A stretch of 64,000 nt of DNA. Origin: Acidobacteriota bacterium. Lineage in GTDB: Bacteria > Acidobacteriota > Blastocatellia > UBA7656. The notes below the pieces were generated by a model. The model was not told the DNA's origin. It searched no databases and saw nothing but the letters and a program-made list of their open reading frames with translations. Made by a program: the position numbers and the translations under genes. Shown piece by piece: positions 44,338 to 52,491 of this stretch. The stretch's first letter is position 1. The number at the start of each line of letters is the position of its first letter. Location: the NCBI GenBank assembly GCA_016201275.1, contig JACQDB010000036.1:85751-149750 (forward strand), written 5' to 3'.

Positions 44338-45228
44338 ATGACAGCCATGAACCGCTCAATTGAAGTGCTGAAATTTATCGAGCAATTTCGCATCACCGAC
44401 CTGATAGATTTTCTGGTGGTGTGGGCGATCATCTATGGCTTGTTGAAACTGGTGCGCGGCACACGCGCCGTGCCTATAGCGATGGGCTTGCTGGGCGTCG
44501 GTTTGTTGTATCAGGTAGCGGTCTTTCTGGGGCTTGAGACTTTGCAATTCGTCATGCGAAATATGCTGCTCTATTTCGGTTTCGCATTGCTGGTTATCTT
44601 CGCGCCGGAAGTACGTTCGGCGTTGATGCGCTTTGGCGCTAACCTACGCACTTCATTTTTGTTTGGGCGGTCAAAACTCGCGCCGAATTTTTATGAAGAC
44701 ATTGTGCTGGCGGCCATGACGCTTTCTTCAAGACGAGTGGGCGCGTTGATTGTGCTGGAACGCAATGTGGGTCTGCAAAATTATATTGATACCGGCGTCA
44801 AACTCGAAGCCGCGTTGTCTTACGATTTATTGGTGACGATTTTTGAACCGCGTGCGCCGCTGCACGATGGCGCGGTGATCTTGCGCGGCAATCAATTGGC
44901 CGCCGCCGGATGTTTCCTGCCCTTGACCTTGAATCCGAAATTGTCGAAAGAACTTGGCACACGCCACCGCGCTGCCATCGGCGTGACCGAAGACACCGAC
45001 GCCGTGACCATAGTGGTGAGCGAAGAGACAGGGGTGATTTCCTTCGTTGAAAAGGGCGAGATCACCCGCTATTTGACCAGTTCGCGTTTGCGCGAATTGA
45101 TCCGCGAAGCCTTGACGCCGACCAATTTGCTGGGCGAAGTTTTTCAACCGACCAGAAGACGAAGTCGTGCAGCGAAGGCCGCTGCTGATTCGGCGCGTGA
45201 GCAGGTGAGCGAAACTTTTATCAAGTGA
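44338..45228 (+). CDS. cdaA: Diadenylate cyclase
   Basis: Makes cyclic di-AMP from two ATP. 296 residues. Three N-terminal membrane helices (about 20-95), then the DAC domain with PLHDGAVILRG (DGA motif) and GTRHRAAIGVTE (RHR motif). It is followed by cdaR and glmM, the standard c-di-AMP cluster in which CdaR and GlmM control the cyclase. Confidence 0.96.
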   Translation: MTAMNRSIEVLKFIEQFRITDLIDFLVVWAIIYGLLKLVRGTRAVPIAMGLLGVGLLYQVAVFLGLETLQFVMRNMLLYFGFALLVIFAPEVRSALMRFGANLRTSFLFGRSKLAPNFYEDIVLAAMTLSSRRVGALIVLERNVGLQNYIDTGVKLEAALSYDLLVTIFEPRAPLHDGAVILRGNQLAAAGCFLPLTLNPKLSKELGTRHRAAIGVTEDTDAVTIVVSEETGVISFVEKGEITRYLTSSRLRELIREALTPTNLLGEVFQPTRRRSRAAKAAADSAREQVSETFIK

Positions 45229-45236
45229 GAATCAAG

Positions 45237-46196
45237 ATGAACAGGTTGCCTTATGGTCTGGCGGCGGTGAAAGAATATGCCAAAGACTACATCTTGCAAA
45301 ACACCGGCCTCAAAATATTGGCGCTGTTGATTACCTGTGTGTTGTGGCTGTCGGTAGCCTCGCGTCTGAGTCAGGTGACTTTGAACCCTGTGCCGATTGA
45401 ATTTTCGAACCTCTCGCAGGATTTAACCATTTCCAAATACGATACGCTGTCGGCCAAAGTTTTTCTGCGCGGGCCAAAGGATGTGATTGATTCATTGCGC
45501 TCCAGCGAGTTAGCGCTCACCGCAGATATGCAGGGCGTAGAGCCGGGGGTGCGCGTGATTCCCTTGAAGATTGATGAAAAGCGTCTGCCGCCTGGGATTG
45601 ATGAACAGAGCATAGAAATCGAACCGCGTAGCATACGCATCACCATAGAGCGCATTGTGGAAGCCGAATTGGAAGTCAAGCCGCGTATCGAAGGGGAAGT
45701 GCCGCAGGGCTTTGAAATTTACCGCGTCGTCTGTGTGCCGCCCACGGTTAAAGTGTCAGCGCCGGTTAGTCACATCCGCGATGTCGCCAATGTGTCAACC
45801 GAAAGCGTCAACGTCGGCGGCAAAACCGAAACCTTCAATCAACTGGTTGCCGTGGATACTGGCTCGCCCAACGTCAGCACCATAGAAGAGAATCGGAAAG
45901 TCCGCTTGACCGTAATCATTGGCGAAGCCAGAAAAGAACGCCTGCTGGAAAAAGTGCCTGTGACCTTTATCAATGTCCCTGCAGGGGTGCAGCCGCCAGC
46001 AAGGTTTGCCCGTGTGCTGTTGTTTGGCGCTCCTTCCGTGATGGATACGATTACGCCTGCCGAAGTGGAAGTGATCGCCGATTATGCCACGCCGGAGGCG
46101 ACGACAAAAGCGATCAAACTTGAGGTGAGGTTTCCCAGGTTTGCCGATAGAGTGACGTTGAAGAGCGTCGAACCTGCGACGCTGCGGGTGAAATGA
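45237..46196 (+). CDS. cdaR: YbbR-domain regulator of CdaA
   Basis: 319 residues from the ATG at 45237 (a GTG at 45225 overlaps the cdaA end). One N-terminal membrane helix (about 23-43) and about three YbbR-like beta domains outside the membrane (for example PVPIEFSNLSQDLTI, VPVTFINVPAG). Position between cdaA and glmM supports the CdaR assignment. Confidence 0.88.
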   Translation: MNRLPYGLAAVKEYAKDYILQNTGLKILALLITCVLWLSVASRLSQVTLNPVPIEFSNLSQDLTISKYDTLSAKVFLRGPKDVIDSLRSSELALTADMQGVEPGVRVIPLKIDEKRLPPGIDEQSIEIEPRSIRITIERIVEAELEVKPRIEGEVPQGFEIYRVVCVPPTVKVSAPVSHIRDVANVSTESVNVGGKTETFNQLVAVDTGSPNVSTIEENRKVRLTVIIGEARKERLLEKVPVTFINVPAGVQPPARFARVLLFGAPSVMDTITPAEVEVIADYATPEATTKAIKLEVRFPRFADRVTLKSVEPATLRVK

Positions 46197-46221
46197 AATT
46201 TGTACATCAGGAAGTTAATGG

Positions 46222-47607
46222 ATGCAGAGCGATAAAAAAAATAGATTGTTTGGCACCGACGGCATCAGGGGAAGAGCCGGAGAATTTCCGCTTGATGAAA
46301 ATACCGTTGAGATGATTGGCTGGTCGTTGACCGAAAACTTGCGCCGCGAGTTGGGGCACGCACCAAAATTAATTATCGGCAGAGACACCCGCGAATCGGG
46401 CGCGCCAATTCAAATGGCTATGCAACGCGGCGCAACTGCGGCGGGCGCAAGCGTCGCCTCGGCGGGCGTCATCACCACTCCGGGCGTCGCCTTCATCACG
46501 CGCCACTTTCATTTCGATGCCGGTGTGGTCATTTCGGCATCGCACAATCCCTACCGCGACAATGGCATCAAAGTGTTTTCGCCATCGGGAAAAAAAATTG
46601 CTGATGCTATGGAGCGAAACATCGAAGCCGATTTAGCCGCAGCGAATTATGCTTCTCATCCGCTACACGCTCACCGGAAAGATTGGTCGGAAGCAACTGC
46701 AACGGCATATTCAGAGGCCGCTTACGCCGATAGCTATGTGCAGTTCCTCGTCAACGAAGTCGCCGAGGGGTTGAGTTTGAAGGGCAAACGCCTTGCTATA
46801 GATTGCGCCAATGGCGCGGCCTGTGGCTTTGCACCGGCGGTGTTTCAGCGATTAGGAGCGGCTATCGAAGTCATCAACGCCGCGCCGGATGGTCGCAACA
46901 TCAATGAAAATTGTGGCGCGCTGCATCTGCAAGCTCTGCAAGCGCTCGTGCAAAGCGGCGGGTTTGATGTAGGCGTAGCGTTCGATGGCGACGCCGACCG
47001 TGCGTTGTTCGTTGATGAGAACGGAGCAATCGTTGACGGCGATCATACGCTTTTGTTGCTCGGTGAAAATTTGCGTAAGCAGGGGCGGCTCAATGGTGAC
47101 CTGCTGGTTTCGACGGTGATGAGCAATATCGGTTTGGAGATTGCGTTGCGCGAAAGAGGCATTGAACTGGTACGCGCCCAGGTCGGCGACCGTTATGTTT
47201 TGGAAGCGATGGAAACGCGCAATGCCAATCTGGGTGGCGAACAATCCGGCCATATCATCATCAAAGAAATCTCGCTGGCTGGCGATGGTTTGATTACCGC
47301 TATCGAATTGCTTAGAGCGTTGATGGATTCGGGCAACTCGCTGGCTGCGCTGGCTGCGGCGATGAAGACCTATCCGCAAATTCTGGTGAATGTCGCAGTC
47401 AAGAGCAAACCCGTATTGGAAACCCTTCCCGCAGTGAAAGCCGCGATGGCGGCGCTCACCGAAGAGATGCAGGGCAAAGGGCGTTTGCTGGTGCGTTATT
47501 CGGGAACCGAAAATTTGGCTCGCGTGATGATTGAAGGCGAAGACCAAGCCATCATCGAAGCACAGGCACATCGGCTTGCCGCCATTATCAAACAAGCCAT
47601 CGGCTAA
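46222..47607 (+). CDS. glmM: Phosphoglucosamine mutase
   Basis: Converts glucosamine 6-phosphate to glucosamine 1-phosphate for peptidoglycan and LPS. 461 residues. LFGTDGIRGRAGEFPL opens the protein, the phosphoserine loop is VISASHNPYRDNG, and the metal loop is AFDGDADRALF. The C-terminal phosphate-binding loop is RYSGTENLARVM, with Asn where Pro is common. AGGAAG precedes the ATG. Confidence 0.96.
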   Translation: MQSDKKNRLFGTDGIRGRAGEFPLDENTVEMIGWSLTENLRRELGHAPKLIIGRDTRESGAPIQMAMQRGATAAGASVASAGVITTPGVAFITRHFHFDAGVVISASHNPYRDNGIKVFSPSGKKIADAMERNIEADLAAANYASHPLHAHRKDWSEATATAYSEAAYADSYVQFLVNEVAEGLSLKGKRLAIDCANGAACGFAPAVFQRLGAAIEVINAAPDGRNINENCGALHLQALQALVQSGGFDVGVAFDGDADRALFVDENGAIVDGDHTLLLLGENLRKQGRLNGDLLVSTVMSNIGLEIALRERGIELVRAQVGDRYVLEAMETRNANLGGEQSGHIIIKEISLAGDGLITAIELLRALMDSGNSLAALAAAMKTYPQILVNVAVKSKPVLETLPAVKAAMAALTEEMQGKGRLLVRYSGTENLARVMIEGEDQAIIEAQAHRLAAIIKQAIG

Positions 47608-47645
47608 TTTCCTACACCCCTGCGGGGCAAAGCAGGCTGGGTCGT

Positions 47646-47746
47646 TAGAGCGTGTCGCAGCAATGGGTTTTCTGTCCAGATATTGTATGCGATGCTTTGA
47701 CTATCCACAACATATGGGCTATTGCTGGAATTCTGCACACGCTCTA
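47646..47746. mobile_element. MITE-like element, family A, copy 3
   Basis: 101 bp between TA dinucleotides, left terminus GAGCGTGTCGCA; the right terminus has lost one base of the repeat (TGCACACGCTC). The shared core GTCCAGATATTGTATG and the ACAACATAT arm are present. It sits 40 nt after glmM, next to a GGCTGGGT flank also seen beside copy 2. Confidence 0.75.
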
Positions 47747-47880
47747 GGTAGTATAATTTTATTTTTCAGTCGGACAACTTTTGCCTGGCAACGGGCAACC
47801 ATTCGTTTCCTTTCTTGCTACTAAAAAACAGGTACGATAATATCTTTCGAGACTTCCGTGAGTCATTCAGGAGGAAAATT

Positions 47881-48600
47881 ATGAAGAGACTGCTTGTGGC
47901 TGGAATGTTCTTCGCAACCATGTTGGTTCCGGCATTTTCACTTCACGCCCAGAGCGCTCGTGAAGCGACCATCGAAGCGGAGACCAAATTCAAAGTAACC
48001 CTGCAATCCCAACTCAGTTCGAAACTCAGCGAAGTCGGCGACCCGGTAACCGCGACGATTGACGAGCCCCTACTGGTTAATGGAGAAGTGGTGATCGCCA
48101 GAGGCACGGAGATTCGCGGACGTGTGGCGGAGGTCAAAGCTGCCGGACGGCCTCATAAAGAAGGCAAGATGTCCATCATCTTTGAACGCATCGCCATGCC
48201 TTGGGGCGAAGAGCCGATTACTGTGGTCTTGACTTCGGTTGATGATTGGAACAGCGATCAAAAATTGAAAGCCAATGATGAAGGCAAAGTAAGCGGCGGA
48301 AAGCGCGGCGAAAAGACCGTGGATAACATGGTTCGTGGCGGTCAATTGGGTGGCGCAACCGCCGGCATCATTCTGTTATCGGGTGGCGGCGGAGCGGCCA
48401 GCGCCGGGGCGCTCGGCGGCGGCATACTGGGCGGCGTGCTGTTGACCAAAGGCTCGGAAGTTCGCCTGCAACCGGGGGCGCAGTTCCGTCTGAAATTCAT
48501 CAAGCCTTTGACCTTGCCGGTGGCCAGGCCGAACGGGGCGCGACCCGAAGGCGATGAGTTCGACCGACCTGCAGTTAAGAAGCCTGACGGAAAAAATTAA
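47881..48600 (+). CDS. Exported protein of unknown function
   Basis: 239 residues from the ATG at 47881, after AGGAGG. A signal peptide covers residues 1-23 (SLHAQS end). The rest has a beta-rich segment (VTATIDEPLLVNGEVVIARG) resembling conserved exported acidobacterial proteins, then a glycine/alanine-rich hydrophobic stretch (about 155-190) and a Pro/Arg-rich tail. I do not recognise a function. Confidence 0.75.
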   Translation: MKRLLVAGMFFATMLVPAFSLHAQSAREATIEAETKFKVTLQSQLSSKLSEVGDPVTATIDEPLLVNGEVVIARGTEIRGRVAEVKAAGRPHKEGKMSIIFERIAMPWGEEPITVVLTSVDDWNSDQKLKANDEGKVSGGKRGEKTVDNMVRGGQLGGATAGIILLSGGGGAASAGALGGGILGGVLLTKGSEVRLQPGAQFRLKFIKPLTLPVARPNGARPEGDEFDRPAVKKPDGKN

Positions 48601-48709
48601 TTGCCGGTAAACCTTGCCGATGCGATTTTCGTAAGAGCGCAGAGAACGTCTATCAGCATCGCGTTCTTTGCGCCTTTACTTTTTGACGCTAGAGAGGGGA
48701 GGGTGAGAG

Positions 48710-49465
48710 ATGTGGAATCGCACCAAGCGTATGATTAATTCGTACCTCGATAATATGATCGAAAAGACCAGCCATGCCGATAAAGATGTGCGCGCCGTGA
48801 CCCGCGGCGAAATCGCCAGACTCAATGAACTCGAAGTTCAGTCGCGGGCTTCCGCCAAATTGTTCGAGAAGGAGATGGCGGAAATTGATTTGAAGATACT
48901 GGCGCTCGCTGAACGTGAAAAGATTTTCCGCAATCAAGGTGATAACGCCAAAGCCGACCGGGCGACAGAGGCGATTCAAGCGCTGGCAGCGCAACGCGAT
49001 TTATTGAAGCAACAAATCTCTGAAGCGACGGGCGCGGCGGAACGCGCCAAGGCGCTGCGCGAAGAACGCAAAGTGCAAGGCGCTGATCTGGCGAATGAAA
49101 TTTATTTGACGGATATGCGCGACAACATCGCTTCATTGGATTCTGGTTTTGGTGTCAATGATCCGGCTTCGACGCTTGACGAGATGCGGGCGCGTTTAAG
49201 CAGCACCGCTATCCCCAGCCTAGACGCACAGATTGCCGATGCCGACAGGGAATTGAAAGCGGCGCAATCGAAAATTCAAGTTGATGATGTGCTGGCGCGT
49301 TATAAAAATCAGTTGCACGAAGACCCGCCGATTGAAAGCAAACTGCCGCCGCCTACCCAAACTGCGACGACTGATTCTACGGCAAAGAACTTATTGGAAG
49401 AAGACGAAAAAGCGCAGGAAAAAACGCTTGGGCGCTCCGATGGCTCGATTCGCCCGATTGATTAA
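48710..49465 (+). CDS. PspA/IM30-like coiled-coil protein
   Basis: 251 residues, nearly all helical up to about 200. The start MWNRTKRMINSYLDNMIEK and EIARLNELEVQSRASAKLFE resemble PspA/IM30 (ESCRT-III-like) proteins, which coat and protect membranes under stress. The C-terminus is a disordered, acidic Thr/Pro tail. Assignment rests on overall pattern, so it could be a more distant coiled-coil family. GAGG lies upstream of the ATG. Confidence 0.6.
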   Translation: MWNRTKRMINSYLDNMIEKTSHADKDVRAVTRGEIARLNELEVQSRASAKLFEKEMAEIDLKILALAEREKIFRNQGDNAKADRATEAIQALAAQRDLLKQQISEATGAAERAKALREERKVQGADLANEIYLTDMRDNIASLDSGFGVNDPASTLDEMRARLSSTAIPSLDAQIADADRELKAAQSKIQVDDVLARYKNQLHEDPPIESKLPPPTQTATTDSTAKNLLEEDEKAQEKTLGRSDGSIRPID

Positions 49466-49699
49466 CGAAAAAAAATTTCTTCAAGTGAAGGGGAAAGCAT
49501 CTGTAAAAAACTATCATCGTTCACTTCTAGCGAATTGCATTTGCCCATAACGGACGTACACGAGGGAAGCGGCGATAAGACCCAACAAGCACCTACTTAC
49601 CTGACCGGAAACGTCCGCATCGCCTCTTCATATTCACCCGCCACATCTGACAAAGCTAGTGGAGCCTTTCTGAAATTCTCTACCTTGTTTTTACATTAA

Positions 49700-50792
49700 T
49701 ATAGGAATTCTAAATCAGATGTAAAAATGAGAATCTGAAAAGTATGCAACTATCAATGAAAGATTTAGACGAAATAATCAATCAATCCAAAGATGTCAGA
49801 GAAGTAAAACGAGCCTTAGGTGTGAAGATGGCCTTGAGCGAGATGCCGACTTCACACATTTGTGCGAGGTGGAATGTTTCACAGCCCTTTGTCAGTAAGT
49901 GGCGAACGAAATATGAAATACAAGGAGCAGAGGTTTTGTTGCTCGGCTATCAAGGAAGCCGTGGACGACTTTCTGCCGCGCAACGCCAAGAGGTTCTCGG
50001 TTGGCTTGGCTCGCAAGAAACTATCAGAATTGCAGAGCTACGCGATTATCTCGAAGATCACTACCAAGTGGTCTATCAATCCAAGCAATCTTATTATGAG
50101 TTACTGCAAGCTGCCGGGCTGAGTTATCACAAGAGCGAGAAAAAAAATCCCAAACGAGATGAGGCACAAGTGGTCGAGCAACAAGAAGTGATAAAAAAAA
50201 GTGGCGCAGCACTTTGACGAGATCAGCAAAGGCGAAATGATTCTGTTAGGCAAAGATGAATGCCATTGGTTATGGGGTGATGTTTGTGGATAGGTGTGGG
50301 GAAAACGCGGAGAAGCGATAGCCGTGCCGATGACCAACTTTCGTATGCGGCAAACCTATTATGGAGCGGTCAACTTTTTGACCCGCGAGTTTCACTTGCA
50401 AGCGTTCCCGTCCGGCAACTCAGAAAACACCCTCGCCTATATCAAATGGCTGATGGAAGTTTACCCAGGAAAAAAACTTCTACTGTTGTGGGATGGGGTA
50501 AGTGATCATCGAGATGGGAAGTTGAAAGAGTTTCTGTCAGAAGTAAACGGCGGACGGGAAGAAAAAGATTGGCGGGTAACCTTATTGCGGTTTGCTCCCA
50601 ATGCCCCTGAACAAAATCCCGTGGAAGGCATCTGGCTGGCGGGGAAAAATTATTTGAGACGCCAATTTGCAAAGAACAAAATTTTTGCACAAGTCAAAGA
50701 GTCGTTTTGCAGTTTCTTGAATTCATTCTTTCTTCGCTCAGTCAAGTTCCAATGGTATGCCCCACAATTACAAATCACTTAGGAAAGCTATA
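49700..50792 (+). mobile_element. IS630-family insertion sequence, inactive
   Basis: About 1.09 kb. Possible imperfect ends: TATAGGAATTCTAAAT (49700-49715) and the complement of ACTTAGGAAAGCTATA (50777-50792), 11 of 16 positions matching, next to TA-rich target sequence. It contains a broken IS630 transposase gene. These termini do not match those of the MITE families in the window, so it is not their evident source. It marks the left edge of the CRISPR island. Confidence 0.6.
49744..50782 (+). pseudogene. IS630-family transposase, frameshifted and interrupted
   Basis: The first part (49744-50217) encodes the helix-turn-helix region (HICARWNVSQPFVSKWRTKY). At a run of eight A near 50190 the frame must change by +1 (or -2) to continue as VAQHFDEISKGEMILLGKDE, and an in-frame TAG at 50291 then interrupts before VWGKRGEA. 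The DDE residues are still recognisable: Asp in LGKDECHW, Asp in LLLLWDGVSDH, and Glu in APEQNPVEGIW. A -1 slip at the A-run does not restore the frame, so this is decay rather than programmed frameshifting. Confidence 0.85.
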
Positions 50793-51280
50793 TCAGTTCT
50801 GGTCTTGACAAAAAAAGCTTTTCAAATAAAGATAGTGCCGCTCGTATTCACTTTACGCTCATTGAATTTATTGGGTGGTAAGTTAAAAGGTTTTCTTCAT
50901 TCAATAACTTCACCAAAAAAATTAAAGGCAAGTTTCATTACCATATATCGTAGTCAGCGTGTTAAACGACCGCAATCTATAGACTTGATAGTTCTATTTT
51001 TCAAGCTCAACTAGAATTTAGCGAAGGTATGATTCAGTAGCCTGGCATAAAAAGTCCAATGATAGCCGAACTACCCGGCGATTCGATAAAGTCAGATGAA
51101 GTAGTTTAAAAAGAGTTCAGCAAAAAATTAAACTTCAACAGCACCCTATCCGCAACCCTAACGGGTGTATATCAACTGGAAGCGCAACAAAGGCAAGGTG
51201 ATTCCCAAATACCTTGGGCTTGCCTGATTTAGACAGCAACACCAGCGCCGTAACGCCCTCGGCATTGAAGAGGACTCGCC
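50793..51280. other. Intergenic region between the IS630 remnant and cas6
   Basis: About 490 bp with no gene I can support and no direct-repeat array. The stretch 51169-51222 reads VYINWKRNKGKVIPKYLG in one frame, which looks like the start of a larger protein and may be a remnant. Any promoter for the CRISPR locus should lie here, but none is clear. Confidence 0.5.
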
Positions 51281-52375
51281 ATGTTTTATGAAGACTTCCA
51301 TCATCTACAGATTGCTCGCTATGAACTGACGTTGCGCGCCGTTGACGCCGTGAGCCTGCCGCCGTTCTTAGGTTCTACGCTGCGCGGGGCGTTCGGGCAC
51401 GCGCTGAAAAAAGCCGTGTGCGTAGTGCCGCATGGCGATTGCGAACGCTGTATGTTGAGCGACAAGTGCATCTATCCTTACCTGTTTGAAACGCCGCCGC
51501 CGTGTGATTTCGAACCGCTGCGAGGTCAAAAGAATGCGCCGCATCCCTTCGTCTTAATTCCGCCTATGCTTGGCAACCCGATCAGAAGAATCTGGAAGCC
51601 TGATACCAGTACAGCAAAGAGCGAAGCAAACGAAAAGCGAGAAACTTCGACGCCACAAATCGAAATCATTTTTCCGTCCGAGTCCAGACTACGCTTTAAC
51701 CGAGATGACAACTTACGCTTCGGCTTGTTGTTGATGGGGCGCGCCATAGAGTATTTGCCATACATCATCTATGCCGTCAGTGGCATGGCAAGGCGCGGCT
51801 TAGGAGTCGGCAGAGCGCGGTTTGAATTAACCGAGGTTTTTGAAATTTCAGAAAATAAAGAGAAGGCGAAGATTTATTCCGGCGAGACCGGGCGCATCGT
51901 GAAGTCTGCTTCAAGCTCACCAACCTTGAGCGCGTTGGTTGCCGCACGCTTGCGAGAGTTAGCGGCGGTAAAAGAGAGAGGGGCGTTGAAGTTGCGATGT
52001 TTAACGCCGACGCGCATCACCGAAGACGGCAGATTGAAAGAGGAGATGAGCTTTAGGCTGTTGATAAAGAACCTCTGGCGGCGCGTCACATATACTATGG
52101 GCGTGCATGGGACTGCGCCAGCAAACTTGCCTTATCAGGAATTGCTCGAACGCGCCGAATCCGTTGAGACCTTTTCATCCATTTTGGCATGGGATGATTG
52201 GGAGCGTTATTCCAACCGCCAAAAACGCCGTATGCCTTTAGGTGGATTCATCGGCGAAATCGAGTACGCTGGCGCAGCCCTTGAAGAACTGCTGCCCTTG
52301 ATTGTTGCTGGAGAGATTTTGCATATCGGCAAAAACACGGCATTCGGACTAGGCAAATTCAAGATTGCGCCTTGA
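51281..52375 (+). CDS. cas6: CRISPR pre-crRNA endoribonuclease Cas6
   Basis: 364-residue RAMP protein that cuts the CRISPR transcript into single guide RNAs. FLGSTLRGAFGHALKKAVC opens the first ferredoxin-like fold; Cys47, 54, 57 and 63 form a possible zinc site seen in this Cas6 subgroup. The C-terminal glycine-rich loop is GKNTAFGLGKFKI. Catalytic residues in Cas6 vary and cannot be named here. It precedes cas10 by 116 nt, with a dyad motif between them. Confidence 0.92.
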   Translation: MFYEDFHHLQIARYELTLRAVDAVSLPPFLGSTLRGAFGHALKKAVCVVPHGDCERCMLSDKCIYPYLFETPPPCDFEPLRGQKNAPHPFVLIPPMLGNPIRRIWKPDTSTAKSEANEKRETSTPQIEIIFPSESRLRFNRDDNLRFGLLLMGRAIEYLPYIIYAVSGMARRGLGVGRARFELTEVFEISENKEKAKIYSGETGRIVKSASSSPTLSALVAARLRELAAVKERGALKLRCLTPTRITEDGRLKEEMSFRLLIKNLWRRVTYTMGVHGTAPANLPYQELLERAESVETFSSILAWDDWERYSNRQKRRMPLGGFIGEIEYAGAALEELLPLIVAGEILHIGKNTAFGLGKFKIAP

Positions 52376-52381
52376 GCAGAA

Positions 52382-52402
52382 GGTTCTGGCAAGGTTGCCG
52401 AA
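52382..52402 (+). promoter_or_regulatory. Dyad motif upstream of cas10
   Basis: Sequence GGTTCTGGCAAGGTTGCCGA then A. GGCAA and TTGCC form the inner dyad. It matches 19 of 21 positions of the motif at 62297-62317 upstream of the ring nuclease gene. It may be an operator or an RNA hairpin. No regulator is known. Confidence 0.45.
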
Positions 52403-52491
52403 AGTTTTGGGTGAAGGAATTTGAGAGAAAATAAATCAGTAGTGCTTTGTGAAAGAAAATGTTTGTTTAGGAATTTGGAGGATAAAAGCGA

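Noticed and set aside
453..47746. IS630 element at 49700-50792 as the parent of the MITEs
   Set aside because: All seem to use TA targets, but the IS ends (TATAGG...) do not match GAGCGTGTCGCA or TATATGCGCGG, so another transposase must have moved them.
50180..50300. Programmed frameshifting in the IS630 transposase
   Set aside because: The A-run would need a +1 or -2 shift, a -1 slip leads to an early stop, and a separate TAG interrupts the second part.
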